Below, piece by piece: positions 44,073 to 52,710 of a stretch of 64,000 nt of DNA. The DNA lies in NCBI GenBank assembly GCA_030041155.1, contig JASHOJ010000078.1, forward strand, positions 1 through 64,000. Direction: 5' to 3'. The notes beneath the pieces are model-generated. The model searched no databases. It was not told the DNA's origin and saw only the letters and a list, made by a program, of their open reading frames with translations. Position 1 is the stretch's first letter. The number at the start of each line of letters is the position of its first letter. The DNA is from Candidatus Binataceae bacterium. GTDB taxonomy: Bacteria; Desulfobacterota; Binatia; Binatales; Binataceae. Both the position numbers and the translations under genes were made by a program.

Positions 44073-45629
44073 GTGGATCGTAGCCGGATAGCCGTCATCG
44101 GCGGCGGGCTGGGTGGGATTCTGACCGCTTATTTCATTGAAGCGCGAACCAAAGTTGCCTGTGATATTACTGTTTTCGAGGCGACCCATCGCCTCGGCGG
44201 GAAAATAGTTACCCGGCAGTTCGATTTCGCGCCCGTCAGCTACGAAGCGGGAGTCGCCGAGCTTTATGACTACTCCCAGTTGGGTCCCGACCCATTGCGG
44301 CAACTAATTGCGGATCTCGGTCTTTCGACTCTGCCTATCGAGGGTCAAACAGTTGTTCAGGACGGCCGAATCCTGAGATCACCAGCCGACCTTGGCCGCG
44401 AATTCGGAGACTTGGCCGAGGGAGCGCTTGCGCGATTCGATGCGAGGGCTAAAGCCGCGATCAGCCCTTCGGTGTACTACGAATCCGATTGGACATCCGG
44501 CACCCATAGTTCCCTAGCCTACCGCACGTTCCGCGACCTGCTGGAAAGCATCGACAACCAGGCGGCGCGCCGATATCTCGACATAATGATCCATAGCGAT
44601 CTGGCCACGGAGCCGCATCTGACCAGCGCGATCTACGGTTTGCAGAACTATCTGATGAACGATCCCAACTACATGCGTCTTTATACGATCGAAGGAGGTA
44701 TTGAGCAGTTGCCTTTGGAACTTGCCAGGCGTATCCGGGCGCAAGTTCGTTTGGAACATTGTGTAACCCGGATAGAAAAGACCAGCGAAGGTAACTATCG
44801 GACCTTGGCACGAAATAACGGAAGGCTCATTCAGGATGAGTTCGACTACATAGTCGTGGCTTTGCCGAACAATTGGCTAACGTCGATCTCCTGGGGAGAT
44901 GACAAGCTTAGCAGCGCGATACATGAACATCATGTGTACTACGACTATCCCGCTCACTATCTACGGGTGAGTATCTTATTCAGCGAACCTTTCTGGCGTG
45001 AACAGCTCGCCGGGTCCTATTTCATGCTCGACGCGTTCGGCGGTTGCTGTGTCTATGATGAAAGCTATCGAAATCACGCTTCGAAATACGGCGCGCTTGG
45101 ATGGCTGCTAGCCGGCGATGCGGCGATGTCGATGGGGAACCTCGACGACCAAGCACTAATAAAAGCAGTGCTGGATTCACTTCCAGCATCGCTGGCGCAT
45201 GGTCGGGCGCGCTATCTGGAGGGCCGCGTTCACCGCTGGGTGGGCGCGGTAAACGGAATGCCGGGCGGACGCCCGCCGCGCGATCCGGATTCACGTCATC
45301 AGCCTGAGCCCGAGGAGCATCAGGATGTGCTGCTGGTCGGTGATTATCTGTTCGATTCGACCATTAATGGCGTGCTGGACTCCGCCGATCTCGTCTCGGA
45401 TTGGATAGTTGAGTGCGTGCAGGAAGACGCCGAGCAACTAACGCTCTCAGATCAGTCGCAGCTTACGGTGAATGGACGCGCAAACGGTCTCGCCTATGAG
45501 GCGAACGGTAATGGCGCTAACAGAAACAGCGGTTGCACCAGTGAGAACGGCTTTGACCGGCACGACGAACGTGACCCGGCGGCCTTCTCTGAGGCACGCG
45601 ATCTTTCCAAGCGGCTTCCATCAGGATGA
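44073..45629 (+). CDS. FAD-dependent oxidoreductase, amine-oxidase/desaturase-like (518 aa)
   Basis: N-terminal dinucleotide fold IAVIGGGLGGILTAYFIEAR (residues 6-25) with the acidic end of strand 2 in VFEATHRLGGKI, the pattern of flavin amine oxidases, protoporphyrinogen oxidases and phytoene desaturases. A late FAD-binding motif is LVGDYLFDSTINGVLDSA. The last 60 residues are Asn/Gly/Ala-rich low complexity (NGRANGLAYEANGNGANRN) and look like a linker tail. GTG 44073 is chosen for its ribosome site GAAGGAGA seven bases upstream. It is followed three bases later by a membrane protein gene. The substrate is unknown; codon use looks less GC-biased than in neighbours. Confidence 0.85.
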   Translation: MDRSRIAVIGGGLGGILTAYFIEARTKVACDITVFEATHRLGGKIVTRQFDFAPVSYEAGVAELYDYSQLGPDPLRQLIADLGLSTLPIEGQTVVQDGRILRSPADLGREFGDLAEGALARFDARAKAAISPSVYYESDWTSGTHSSLAYRTFRDLLESIDNQAARRYLDIMIHSDLATEPHLTSAIYGLQNYLMNDPNYMRLYTIEGGIEQLPLELARRIRAQVRLEHCVTRIEKTSEGNYRTLARNNGRLIQDEFDYIVVALPNNWLTSISWGDDKLSSAIHEHHVYYDYPAHYLRVSILFSEPFWREQLAGSYFMLDAFGGCCVYDESYRNHASKYGALGWLLAGDAAMSMGNLDDQALIKAVLDSLPASLAHGRARYLEGRVHRWVGAVNGMPGGRPPRDPDSRHQPEPEEHQDVLLVGDYLFDSTINGVLDSADLVSDWIVECVQEDAEQLTLSDQSQLTVNGRANGLAYEANGNGANRNSGCTSENGFDRHDERDPAAFSEARDLSKRLPSG

Positions 45630-45632
45630 CTC

Positions 45633-46508
45633 ATGAACGAGCCGACCGTCATGGTTGCTGATCGCGCGGCCGTGGAGAGAGGCGGCCCAGCGCTCGACGT
45701 GTGTCAGGTCCGGTTTGTTGCGGATGCTCCTCCGAACGCGATCGTGCTGCGGCGCTACCTTCAACCGCGTCTGTGCTTCGCGGTTGAAACCGCGCTCGAC
45801 TCGCAAAATCTTCCGGCGCAGAGCCAGGAGCCTGAGCCGACAGACAATCTGACGGTTATCCTGATTCCCGCGTCCGAGGCAAAGGGATCGGCTAAGGAAC
45901 TAGCCGAGAGATGGATGACACGTCCGCCGCGCGCCGAGGCGGTTGCCACCGTTGAGGTGAACCACAGGTCAAATCGAATACAATGGCGTCCCGGCCGCGC
46001 GCTCGTCCAGGGACCACCGGAGGGGTTCCCGTCGGCGCTGGCAGCTCTGGCGGATTTCGCGTTCTACGAAGGCGAGCTGCGTCAGCTGGAAGATGATCTC
46101 GCCAGCCGCGAGGTACAGGCTCAGGCAGACGCGCTCCGGGCGCATCGGATTCGGCTTCGCGATCGAAAGCATTGGAGTCGATTTGGAGAGTCAATCGAGC
46201 AGTTCTATCGTATGAGGCTCAACTACGCGCGGCTGCAACCGCATCTTGCCAGCGCGTCGCGCGCGCTTGGGCCGGATGCGCGTTCGATAATGAAGCGCTT
46301 GCTGCGCGAGGCTGATATGGACACCAGGCTGGAAGCGCTCTCCAACCGGCTCGAGGTTTGCGAAGATCTGTACGAGGGCGCTAACGACAGAGTTTCCGAT
46401 TTTAGATGGTACGTCGCGAGTCAGTGGCTGGAGGTTACCATTATCGTGTTGCTGCTGATCGAAATCGCGATACTGGCCACTGAGTTCTATTCTCGACACG
46501 CGCATTAG
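45633..46508 (+). CDS. Membrane protein with C-terminal helix, RMD1/DUF155-like (291 aa)
   Basis: A soluble N-terminal part of mixed alpha/beta type is followed by a charged helical region (EGELRQLEDDLASREVQAQADA) and a C-terminal membrane helix (about 264-284, LEVTIIVLLLIEIAILATEF). The stretch SNRLEVCEDLYEGANDRVSDF before the helix resembles the RMD1/YagE (DUF155) C-terminus, which ends in the same way, but I did not see a decisive motif in the N-terminal half. ATG 45633 follows the flavoprotein stop by three bases, so the two are coupled. Function unknown. Confidence 0.6.
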   Translation: MNEPTVMVADRAAVERGGPALDVCQVRFVADAPPNAIVLRRYLQPRLCFAVETALDSQNLPAQSQEPEPTDNLTVILIPASEAKGSAKELAERWMTRPPRAEAVATVEVNHRSNRIQWRPGRALVQGPPEGFPSALAALADFAFYEGELRQLEDDLASREVQAQADALRAHRIRLRDRKHWSRFGESIEQFYRMRLNYARLQPHLASASRALGPDARSIMKRLLREADMDTRLEALSNRLEVCEDLYEGANDRVSDFRWYVASQWLEVTIIVLLLIEIAILATEFYSRHAH

Positions 46509-46558
46509 CTGTTTCTCTCCACTCCGCACGCGGTCCGATACGCGGGAGGTCAGCGGTT

Positions 46559-47458
46559 GTGCCACGCGGCAGGCTTAAGATTTCGGCGATCGATCTCGTC
46601 GCTGCCTGCGCGCTGATGCTTTTTGTCCAGGTAACCAAAGCGGCGGCAACCGGCCAACTCCCGCTTATTTCCGAAGATCCGAGCAGCCCCTGCGCCCAAA
46701 CCCTCAACACGGACGTGGCCTACTCGCTCGACCTTGTCGGTCCCGGGCGCGATCAGCTTGGACGGCAACAATTCAGAAGCCACGTCGATATGTCCGCGCC
46801 TATCGTGCAGCTCAACTACGGCATCACGGGCCGTGTGCAAGCCCGGGTTGAGAGCGAGAACGCGGTTACCACCGTGGCTCCGGACAACGGCGGGCTTGCG
46901 ACTGGAATCGGCGATACGACAGTTGGACTCAAGTACCGCTTCATGGATCAGAGCGGCGGGTACGAGTTCAGCGATGCCTGCGATCCTCATCAGAGCGACG
47001 CGGGCTTTGGTCTGGTCGGGCCGGTCTCACTCTCGATTTTTCCGCAGTTTACGTTCCCTTCAGGCTCCGAAAGGCAAGGACTGGGCGCGGGTGAGTATGA
47101 AGTGGAGTTCCCGCTTGATGTCGCCTGGGAGATCGGAAATTGGTACCTGGTCGGAGAAGGCGATTTTATCTGGAACTATCACGACCGAACGTCGCCAAAC
47201 GAATTCGATTTTGGTATCGCGGCGTACTACTCAATAACCGACAACCTGGACCTTCTCGGCGAGCAGCGGGTGGATATTGAGACTGCGGACCGCGGACCAA
47301 CCGTCTGGCTGATGAATCTGGGCGCTTCGTATCAATGGACCGATCGCCTCGGCATCTTCGGCTCGGTAGGAACCAGCGTTGGCGCAACATCGACCGTTGC
47401 GGCTTCATATGTGATGACGATCGTTGGGGTTGTGATCACCGAACCAGTCCCGTGGTAG
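46559..47458 (+). CDS. Outer-membrane beta-barrel-like protein (299 aa)
   Basis: An N-terminal signal (AIDLVAACALMLFVQVTKAAA) is followed by alternating amphipathic strands ending in aromatic residues, such as VQLNYGITGRVQARVESEN, TTVGLKYRFMD, GPVSLSIFPQFTFPSGSE and WYLVGEGDFIWNYH. This resembles the transporter/MetA-pathway phenol-degradation type of outer-membrane proteins of about 280-300 aa. GTG 46559 has GGGAGG about ten bases upstream. It is third in a cluster with the flavoprotein and the membrane protein, so a role in an envelope-linked process is plausible. Family assignment is by pattern only. Confidence 0.65.
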   Translation: MPRGRLKISAIDLVAACALMLFVQVTKAAATGQLPLISEDPSSPCAQTLNTDVAYSLDLVGPGRDQLGRQQFRSHVDMSAPIVQLNYGITGRVQARVESENAVTTVAPDNGGLATGIGDTTVGLKYRFMDQSGGYEFSDACDPHQSDAGFGLVGPVSLSIFPQFTFPSGSERQGLGAGEYEVEFPLDVAWEIGNWYLVGEGDFIWNYHDRTSPNEFDFGIAAYYSITDNLDLLGEQRVDIETADRGPTVWLMNLGASYQWTDRLGIFGSVGTSVGATSTVAASYVMTIVGVVITEPVPW

Positions 47459-47530
47459 CGCTCCCATTCGGCTCGCGCGAGGCATGCGTTCGGGTTGACG
47501 CGCGGATGAATCGCGGCCTTTAATGCGCTC

Positions 47531-48940
47531 ATGACCGGAATCGTTTCATATGGCTCATACATTCCTTACCGGCGTCTGAAGCGTGCCGCGATCTCTCAGG
47601 TGCTCGGCGTCGCAGCCTCCAAGGGCGAGCGCTCGGTCGCAAGCTTTGATGAGGACTCGGCATCGATGGCGGTTGAGGCGGTGCGATCGGCGCTGAAGGC
47701 TGCGCCCGCCGCCACCTTCGGCACCCTCCTGTTCGCGACGACAACCCCGCCCTATGGCGAGAAGCTCAATGCGGCTATCGTCGCCGCGGCGACGCGGATG
47801 CCGCGAAATCTGCGCGCGCTGGATCTGACCGGCTCGGTGCGCGCCGGAATCTCCGCCATCCTGCAGGGCGTCGACGCGGCAGCGAACTCGAATTTGTGCG
47901 CCGTCGTCGCGATAAGTGATGCCCGCCTCGGCGCGCCTGAGGGCAAAGCCGAGCAGCAGAACGGCGATGGCGCCGTCGCTTTCGTGCTCGGGACCGAAGG
48001 GGTAATTGCCGAGATCGAGGCTTCCGCTTCTCTGACGCGCGAATTCATGGATACCTGGCGCGCCCCAGGCGAGCGATTCGCACATTCGTGGGAAGAACGC
48101 TTCACGATAACCCAGGCGTATTCGCCCTTGCTCGGCAAGGCTATCCAGGACGTTCTTGCCAAAGCCAAGCTGACGCCGGGCGACCTCGCCAGAGTCGTAA
48201 TTGATTCGCCCAACCCCCGTGCGGTTGACGAGATAGCCCGTTCGATGAAGCTGGACCCTGCGAAGCTCGCTGACAATTTCGCCGTGACTATCGGTCAGAC
48301 CGGCGCAGCCCACGCCGGTCTGATGCTTGCGGGCGTAATGCCTACGCTAAAGCCGGGCGATCGCGTGCTGGTTGCCGCAGTGGCCGACGGAGCTGACGCG
48401 ATGGTGCTGCGCGCAACACCGGCGATTGCCAGCTTCAAGCCGGCGAAATCCGTCGGCAGACAGATTGAATCCAAGGGCGACGTCAGCTACGGCAACTATC
48501 TGAAATGGCGGGAGATTCTTCCGACCGAACCGCCTCGCCGCCCCGATCCGGATCGTCCCGCCGGACCGCCGATGCTCCGCTCGCAATCGTGGAAATTCGG
48601 GTTCGTAGGTTCCAAATGTACCGCCTGCGGCACTCCGCAGCTTCCGCCACAGCGGGTATGCGTCCATTGTCGCGCGTTCGACAATATGGAGCCGTACGAG
48701 TTCGCCGACCGCTCAGCAAAAATAGCCACTTACGCAATCGATCGCCTCGCATACTCGCTTAATCCCCCCACGATCAATGTTGTGATAGACTTTGAGGGCG
48801 GTGGCCGCTTTCTGTCCGAGATGACCGACTGCGAACCGGAAAAGGTCGCAATCGGCGATGAGGTTGAAATGACCTTTCGCCGCCTCTTTACTGCCGACGG
48901 CGTTCATAATTATTTCTGGAAAGCACGGCCCAAGCGCTAG
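47531..48940 (+). CDS. HMG-CoA synthase-like thiolase-fold protein fused to zinc-ribbon/OB-fold domain (469 aa)
   Basis: The first about 330 residues have the thiolase fold of HMG-CoA synthase/KAS III (GIVSYGSYIPYRRLKR start; QNGDGAVAFVLG; TIGQTGAAHAGLMLAGVM). The usual active-site Cys position, in an LxxACxxx strand, here reads LDLTGSVRAGI and carries no Cys, so normal acyl transfer is not expected. The C-terminal part is a DUF35-type domain with a zinc ribbon (Cys363, Cys366, Cys377, Cys380) and an OB fold (SAKIATYAIDRLAYS ... VEMTFRRLF). It lies 18 bases before a thiolase gene. The pair likely forms one complex, as DUF35 proteins do with thiolases in archaea and in steroid side-chain enzymes. 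Confidence 0.85.
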   Translation: MTGIVSYGSYIPYRRLKRAAISQVLGVAASKGERSVASFDEDSASMAVEAVRSALKAAPAATFGTLLFATTTPPYGEKLNAAIVAAATRMPRNLRALDLTGSVRAGISAILQGVDAAANSNLCAVVAISDARLGAPEGKAEQQNGDGAVAFVLGTEGVIAEIEASASLTREFMDTWRAPGERFAHSWEERFTITQAYSPLLGKAIQDVLAKAKLTPGDLARVVIDSPNPRAVDEIARSMKLDPAKLADNFAVTIGQTGAAHAGLMLAGVMPTLKPGDRVLVAAVADGADAMVLRATPAIASFKPAKSVGRQIESKGDVSYGNYLKWREILPTEPPRRPDPDRPAGPPMLRSQSWKFGFVGSKCTACGTPQLPPQRVCVHCRAFDNMEPYEFADRSAKIATYAIDRLAYSLNPPTINVVIDFEGGGRFLSEMTDCEPEKVAIGDEVEMTFRRLFTADGVHNYFWKARPKR

Positions 48941-48958
48941 ACCCTCAGGAGGGACTTC

Positions 48959-50143
48959 ATGGCAAGCAGAGGAATAAAGGATCGCGTCGCGATTATCGGC
49001 ATGGGATGCACCAAGTTCGGAGAGCATTGGGACAAAGGTCCCGAAGATCTCCTCTGCGAAGCCGCTTATGAGGCGTATGCCTCCGCAGGCGTGCAACCCG
49101 ACGACATCGATGCGTATTGGCTCGGGACGATGGGCTCTGGCGTGTCGGGGCTGCTTCTCTCGGAACCGCTCAAGATCCAGTACAAGCCCGTCACCCGAGT
49201 CGAGAATATGTGCGCGACTGGTTCCGAGGCGATGCGCCAGGCGTGTTATGCGGTCGCTTCCGGCGCCTTCGACATCGTGATGGCGATCGGGGTCGAGAAG
49301 CTTAAAGATTCCGGATACTCGGGTCTGGTCGGCAACGCGCCGCCCAACGACGGCACCGAAGGCAACATGACCGCGCCGGCATCTTTCTCGCTGCTCGCGC
49401 CCGCGTACTTCAAGAAGTACGGACTCGATCCCGACAAGGGAAAGGATGTTCTCTCGCGCATCGCGTGGAAAAATCACCGCAACGGCGCACGTAATCCGAA
49501 GGCTCAATTCCAGAAAGAGGTCCCGATCGAGACCATCAAGAATTCGCCTAAAATAGCCGATCCGCTCGGAATAATGGATTGCTCCGGCGTCTCAGATGGC
49601 TCGGCGGCAGCAATAATCGTTCGAGCCGAAGACGCGCACAAATACTGCAAGAAACCCATTTACATCAAGGCGCTGTCGTTCGTCGCCGGACCGGCCGAGG
49701 GTCCGCTTTCGTCCGACTATGATTTCACCACCTTCCGCGAAGTGGTTGCGTCGGCCAAGGACGCGTACTCGCAAGCCGGGATCACGGACGCGCGAGCACA
49801 GGTCAGCATGGCCGAGGTTCACGACTGCTTTACTCCGACCGAGTTGGTGCTCTACGAGGATCTGGGGTTCAGCAAGCGCGGTACCGCGTGGCAAGACGTA
49901 CTCGACGGTTATTTCGATCTCGAAGGCAAGCTGCCGGTCAATCCTGACGGCGGGTTAAAGTCGTTCGGGCATCCGATCGGAGCGTCGGGCCTGCGGATGA
50001 TGTACGAGATGTGGTTGCAGTTCCGTGGCGAAGCAGGACCGCGCCAGATAAAGGATCCAAAGATCGGGCTGACTCACAATCTCGGCGGAGCGCCAGGCAG
50101 ATGCGTCAGCTTTGTGTCAGTGGTCGGCAAGAATCTCGGCTGA
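48959..50143 (+). CDS. Thiolase, SCP-x/acetyl-CoA acetyltransferase-like (394 aa)
   Basis: Active-site Cys85 in VENMCATGSEAMRQA and His338 in SFGHPIGASGLRM, plus VHDCFTPTELVLYEDLG and a glycine-rich end HNLGGAPGRCV. These identify the thiolase lineage related to SCP-x and to non-decarboxylating condensing/thiolytic enzymes. A strong ribosome site AGGAGGG (48947-48953) precedes the ATG. It is paired with the OB-fold protein upstream and followed by a strong terminator, so the two make a transcription unit. It may cleave or form a beta-ketoacyl-CoA; direction and chain length are open. Confidence 0.9.
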   Translation: MASRGIKDRVAIIGMGCTKFGEHWDKGPEDLLCEAAYEAYASAGVQPDDIDAYWLGTMGSGVSGLLLSEPLKIQYKPVTRVENMCATGSEAMRQACYAVASGAFDIVMAIGVEKLKDSGYSGLVGNAPPNDGTEGNMTAPASFSLLAPAYFKKYGLDPDKGKDVLSRIAWKNHRNGARNPKAQFQKEVPIETIKNSPKIADPLGIMDCSGVSDGSAAAIIVRAEDAHKYCKKPIYIKALSFVAGPAEGPLSSDYDFTTFREVVASAKDAYSQAGITDARAQVSMAEVHDCFTPTELVLYEDLGFSKRGTAWQDVLDGYFDLEGKLPVNPDGGLKSFGHPIGASGLRMMYEMWLQFRGEAGPRQIKDPKIGLTHNLGGAPGRCVSFVSVVGKNLG

Positions 50144-50170
50144 CCGCTTTTCAACCGTTTGTGAGCTACA

Positions 50171-50201
50171 GGGCGATCCTACTCGGATCGCCCTTTTTTT
50201 T
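50171..50201 (+). terminator. Rho-independent terminator after thiolase
   Basis: GGGCGATCC (50171-50179) and GGATCGCCC (50185-50193) form a perfect nine-base stem with loop TACTC, followed directly by eight T (50194-50201). It lies 28 bases after the thiolase stop. From here to 50482 (about 280 bases) no gene was recognised. Confidence 0.93.
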
Positions 50202-50482
50202 GGTTCGCCACATGTAGCTTCTACCAGACAGTCCCCGCGTCGAGCATAATCGCGACCGGCACTCATCCCAGTTCGATCCTGATTGCGATCGGTTCGCTTC
50301 CGAAGCAGTTTGCAGAATCGCGATGAATCGGTTGGACGGGTTCTCCTGGACCGCGACCTCTCCCTAGAATCTTCTGGCCGAGATTCGCGGCTGAAATTGA
50401 ACTTGTCGCGCGTCTTGACATCCGGCGCAGCGTTCGCGATCCAGCCGGCGCGGCGGCGAGAGTTGATACGCCAACGTGCCGC

Positions 50483-50794
50483 TTAAGGATTAGCGCCGCC
50501 GCGCTGAACGAAGATGCTGCCTTTGGGGCCTGTCCGCACGCAATTAACGTCGGTGCGAACGAACTCCGGTGTACAGATCGGCTCATCAATAGCCGGACAC
50601 TTGTACAGATTTGCTTCGAGCTGCTGGCACTTATCAAGCCTCAAGTTCACCGCCACGGGTGAGGAGGTTGGCTGGTCCGCGCCCTGTGACCAGCACCCTC
50701 CGAGCGCAAACATCCCGATCGATGCGAATACGGCTGCTCCAAGCAGTAGGCGCCGCTTGAGATCATTCGCGATTACCATTTTTCGTCCCCTCAT
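50483..50794 (-). CDS. Small Cys-rich putative lipoprotein (103 aa)
   Basis: Signal RRLLLGAAVFASIGMFALGGC ends in lipobox L-G-G-C. The mature part is short, with Cys residues at regular places (LDKCQQLEANLYKCPAIDEPICTPEF ... VNCVRTGPKG), suggesting a disulfide-stabilised exported protein. GGGAGGAG precedes ATG 50794; a second in-frame ATG at 50779 with GAGGGG upstream is an alternative. Family unknown. It points leftward, toward the thiolase terminator. Confidence 0.7.
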   Translation of the reverse strand: MRGRKMVIANDLKRRLLLGAAVFASIGMFALGGCWSQGADQPTSSPVAVNLRLDKCQQLEANLYKCPAIDEPICTPEFVRTDVNCVRTGPKGSIFVQRGGANP

Positions 50795-51169
50795 CGAGTT
50801 CTCCTCCCATTCTGTCTCAGGCTGCTATCCGCGTGTCTCACAGCATTTGCGACCGACGCGATTCCGCCAAAGATAGTGCTTCCGGGGCGATAACCGCAAC
50901 CCAGTCTGGCCGCCAGACCCTGTGCCCCGAACGCGGGTTGCAGACGGCAGCATCGGATCTGAAGCGACTGGATCAACCAGGAGTCAAGCGCGCGTTCGTT
51001 ATCTTCAATAACTGCTGTCAGAACTTCGCTGTGATAAAACGCGGCAGCCATGGCCGCTATCTTGCGGAATCGATAAGCGCGAACAGCGTCTACCCAGAGC
51101 TTGACGAACCGCCAGTATCTCTGAGTTGATCGCGATTGGCTTCGTAAACCAGTGCGCATGGGATGTTCA
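50795..51169. other. Non-coding or decayed stretch
   Basis: About 375 bases with no recognisable gene. Open frames on both strands (for example minus 50791-51294) lack any family resemblance and overlap the relic at 51170-51297. The stretch ends in the SDR relic, so decay of a once larger locus is plausible. Confidence 0.45.
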
Positions 51170-51297
51170 ATGATACTTGAGGGTAAAGTTGCACTGATAA
51201 GCGGTGTCGGGCCGCGCCGCCTAGATTCTGTTTGCCAGGGAAGGTGCGAAAATCCTTGGCTGCGATAGTGGTCGACGGCGGCATCACCGCGCACTAG
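51170..51297 (+). pseudogene. Relic of a short-chain dehydrogenase gene with large internal deletion
   Basis: From ATG 51170 the translation is MILEGKVALISGVGPRRLD, the start of an SDR (family form LEGKVALISGVGPGLG). In a shifted frame follows AREGAKILGCD, the next conserved SDR piece, and then, in yet another frame, VVDGGITAH and TAG (51295-51297), the usual SDR C-terminus. So the two ends of the gene are present within 128 bases, while about 200 codons in the middle and the frame have been lost. Confidence 0.7.
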
Positions 51298-51354
51298 GCT
51301 TGGGAATCGGGATTCGTCCGCTCAAAACGGAGGATCTGCCCGGGAGATTTGCGA

Positions 51355-52647
51355 ATGAAATTTCACTGGTTCGCTGAAGTTACCTATCCGCATCTGCCGC
51401 AGGATTTCCGGGAAAGTTATCCGTCCGCATGGGTCACGCCCCCGGCTCATCTGATCGATCCAGTTAAGATGGGAGAGACCTATCGGATGTTCATCCGCCT
51501 GATGCAGCTCGCGGATAAGGTTGGGTTCGACGGACTTACCGTGAATGAGCATCATCAGACGCCGCTGGCGGTAACACCGTCACCCAATCTGCTCGCGGCG
51601 AGCCTCGCCTCGACCACCAGCAACGCCGCGATAACGATCGTTGGCAACTCGCTCGCGCTCTACAATCCGCCGACCCGAATCGCGGAGGAATACGCGTATA
51701 TCGATTGTCTCTCGGGCGGCCGGCTGACCGCTGGATTCGTGCTCGGCACTCCGATGGACTCCACTTTCTCCTATGGGATGCCGCCGGTTGAGATGCGCGA
51801 ACGATTCGAGGAGGCGCGCCAGCTCATTCTGCGCGCGTGGAACGAACCGGAGCCGTTCGCGTTCAACGGCAAATACAATCAGCTTCGATACATCAACATC
51901 TGGCCGCGTCCGATCCAGAAACGCCTGCCCATATGGGTGCCGGGCGGCGGTGGCAGTGTCGAGACGTGGGACATGGTGATCGACCATGATTATTGCTACG
52001 GCCACCTCTCCTTTTCGGGACTCTATTCTTCCAAGCCGCTGGTTGACGCGTTCTGGGAATATGTGGCGAAGCGCGGCGGCACCATGAATCCTCATCGGAT
52101 GGCGTTTACGCAGGTCGTGTGCCTGGCGAATACCGACGCCGAAGCTGAAAAGCAGTATTACGAGGCGGTCAGATACTTTCATCGCAACGCGGCGCCCTCG
52201 GCGGGCTTTCTCAACCCGCCCGGCTACACGACCCTGCGCTCCATAAAAGCGATGGGCGAGATGCAGAAGATCGGGCGGACAAAACTCACGCCTGAAGATC
52301 GAATTCGCGCCGGCAAGGGCGAGATGAGCTTCTGGGAATACGATGAAAAGGGCTACATTATCGCCGGCACTCCCGCCCGAGTTCGCCAGCGGCTGCGCGA
52401 GTTGATCAAGGATCTGCGGGTGGGGCAGCTAATCGCAACGCCGCACGTCGGCAATCTGCCCGAGGAAATGGGAGCCGAGAACACCCGCCTGTTCGGATAC
52501 GAGGTAGCACCCTACTTGCGGGATCTATGGGCCGACGAACCCGATCACTGGACTCCGGCCGCAAGTCAAAAGCTGGTCGCCGCCAATGCTCCCAGGCAAG
52601 GAGCCGGAAACGGACGCGAGTCCGCATCACAGACTCAAGCCCGTTGA
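51355..52647 (+). CDS. LLM class flavin-dependent oxidoreductase, alkanal-monooxygenase-like (430 aa)
   Basis: Luciferase-like TIM barrel, larger than the other three in this window. Landmarks are FHWFAEVTYPHLP at the start, GFDGLTVNEHHQTPLAVTPSPNL (the bacterial luciferase alpha-like EHH piece), ALYNPPTRIAEEYAYIDCLSGGRLTAGFV and PIWVPGGGGSVETWDMV. The C-terminal 60 residues (FGYEVAPYLRDLWADEPDHW and a Gln/Ala tail) extend beyond the barrel. GGGAG before ATG 51355. It heads a run of acyl-CoA genes (CoA-transferase, acyl-CoA dehydrogenase), so it may oxidise an aldehyde or a lipid-derived compound to an acid. Confidence 0.88.
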   Translation: MKFHWFAEVTYPHLPQDFRESYPSAWVTPPAHLIDPVKMGETYRMFIRLMQLADKVGFDGLTVNEHHQTPLAVTPSPNLLAASLASTTSNAAITIVGNSLALYNPPTRIAEEYAYIDCLSGGRLTAGFVLGTPMDSTFSYGMPPVEMRERFEEARQLILRAWNEPEPFAFNGKYNQLRYINIWPRPIQKRLPIWVPGGGGSVETWDMVIDHDYCYGHLSFSGLYSSKPLVDAFWEYVAKRGGTMNPHRMAFTQVVCLANTDAEAEKQYYEAVRYFHRNAAPSAGFLNPPGYTTLRSIKAMGEMQKIGRTKLTPEDRIRAGKGEMSFWEYDEKGYIIAGTPARVRQRLRELIKDLRVGQLIATPHVGNLPEEMGAENTRLFGYEVAPYLRDLWADEPDHWTPAASQKLVAANAPRQGAGNGRESASQTQAR

Positions 52648-52710
52648 ATTTGGCGGGTTGCTTGTCGCGCGGGCGCTGACCCGAGCATGGCACTGACCAC
52701 GGAGGAAAGC

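Noticed and set aside
50263-50637. Minus-strand open frame of 124 codons
   Set aside because: It overlaps the better supported lipoprotein gene in another frame and shows no recognisable domain. A remnant of a C-terminus cannot be excluded.
50791-51294. Minus-strand open frame of 167 codons
   Set aside because: It runs antisense through the SDR relic and has no family resemblance or ribosome site.
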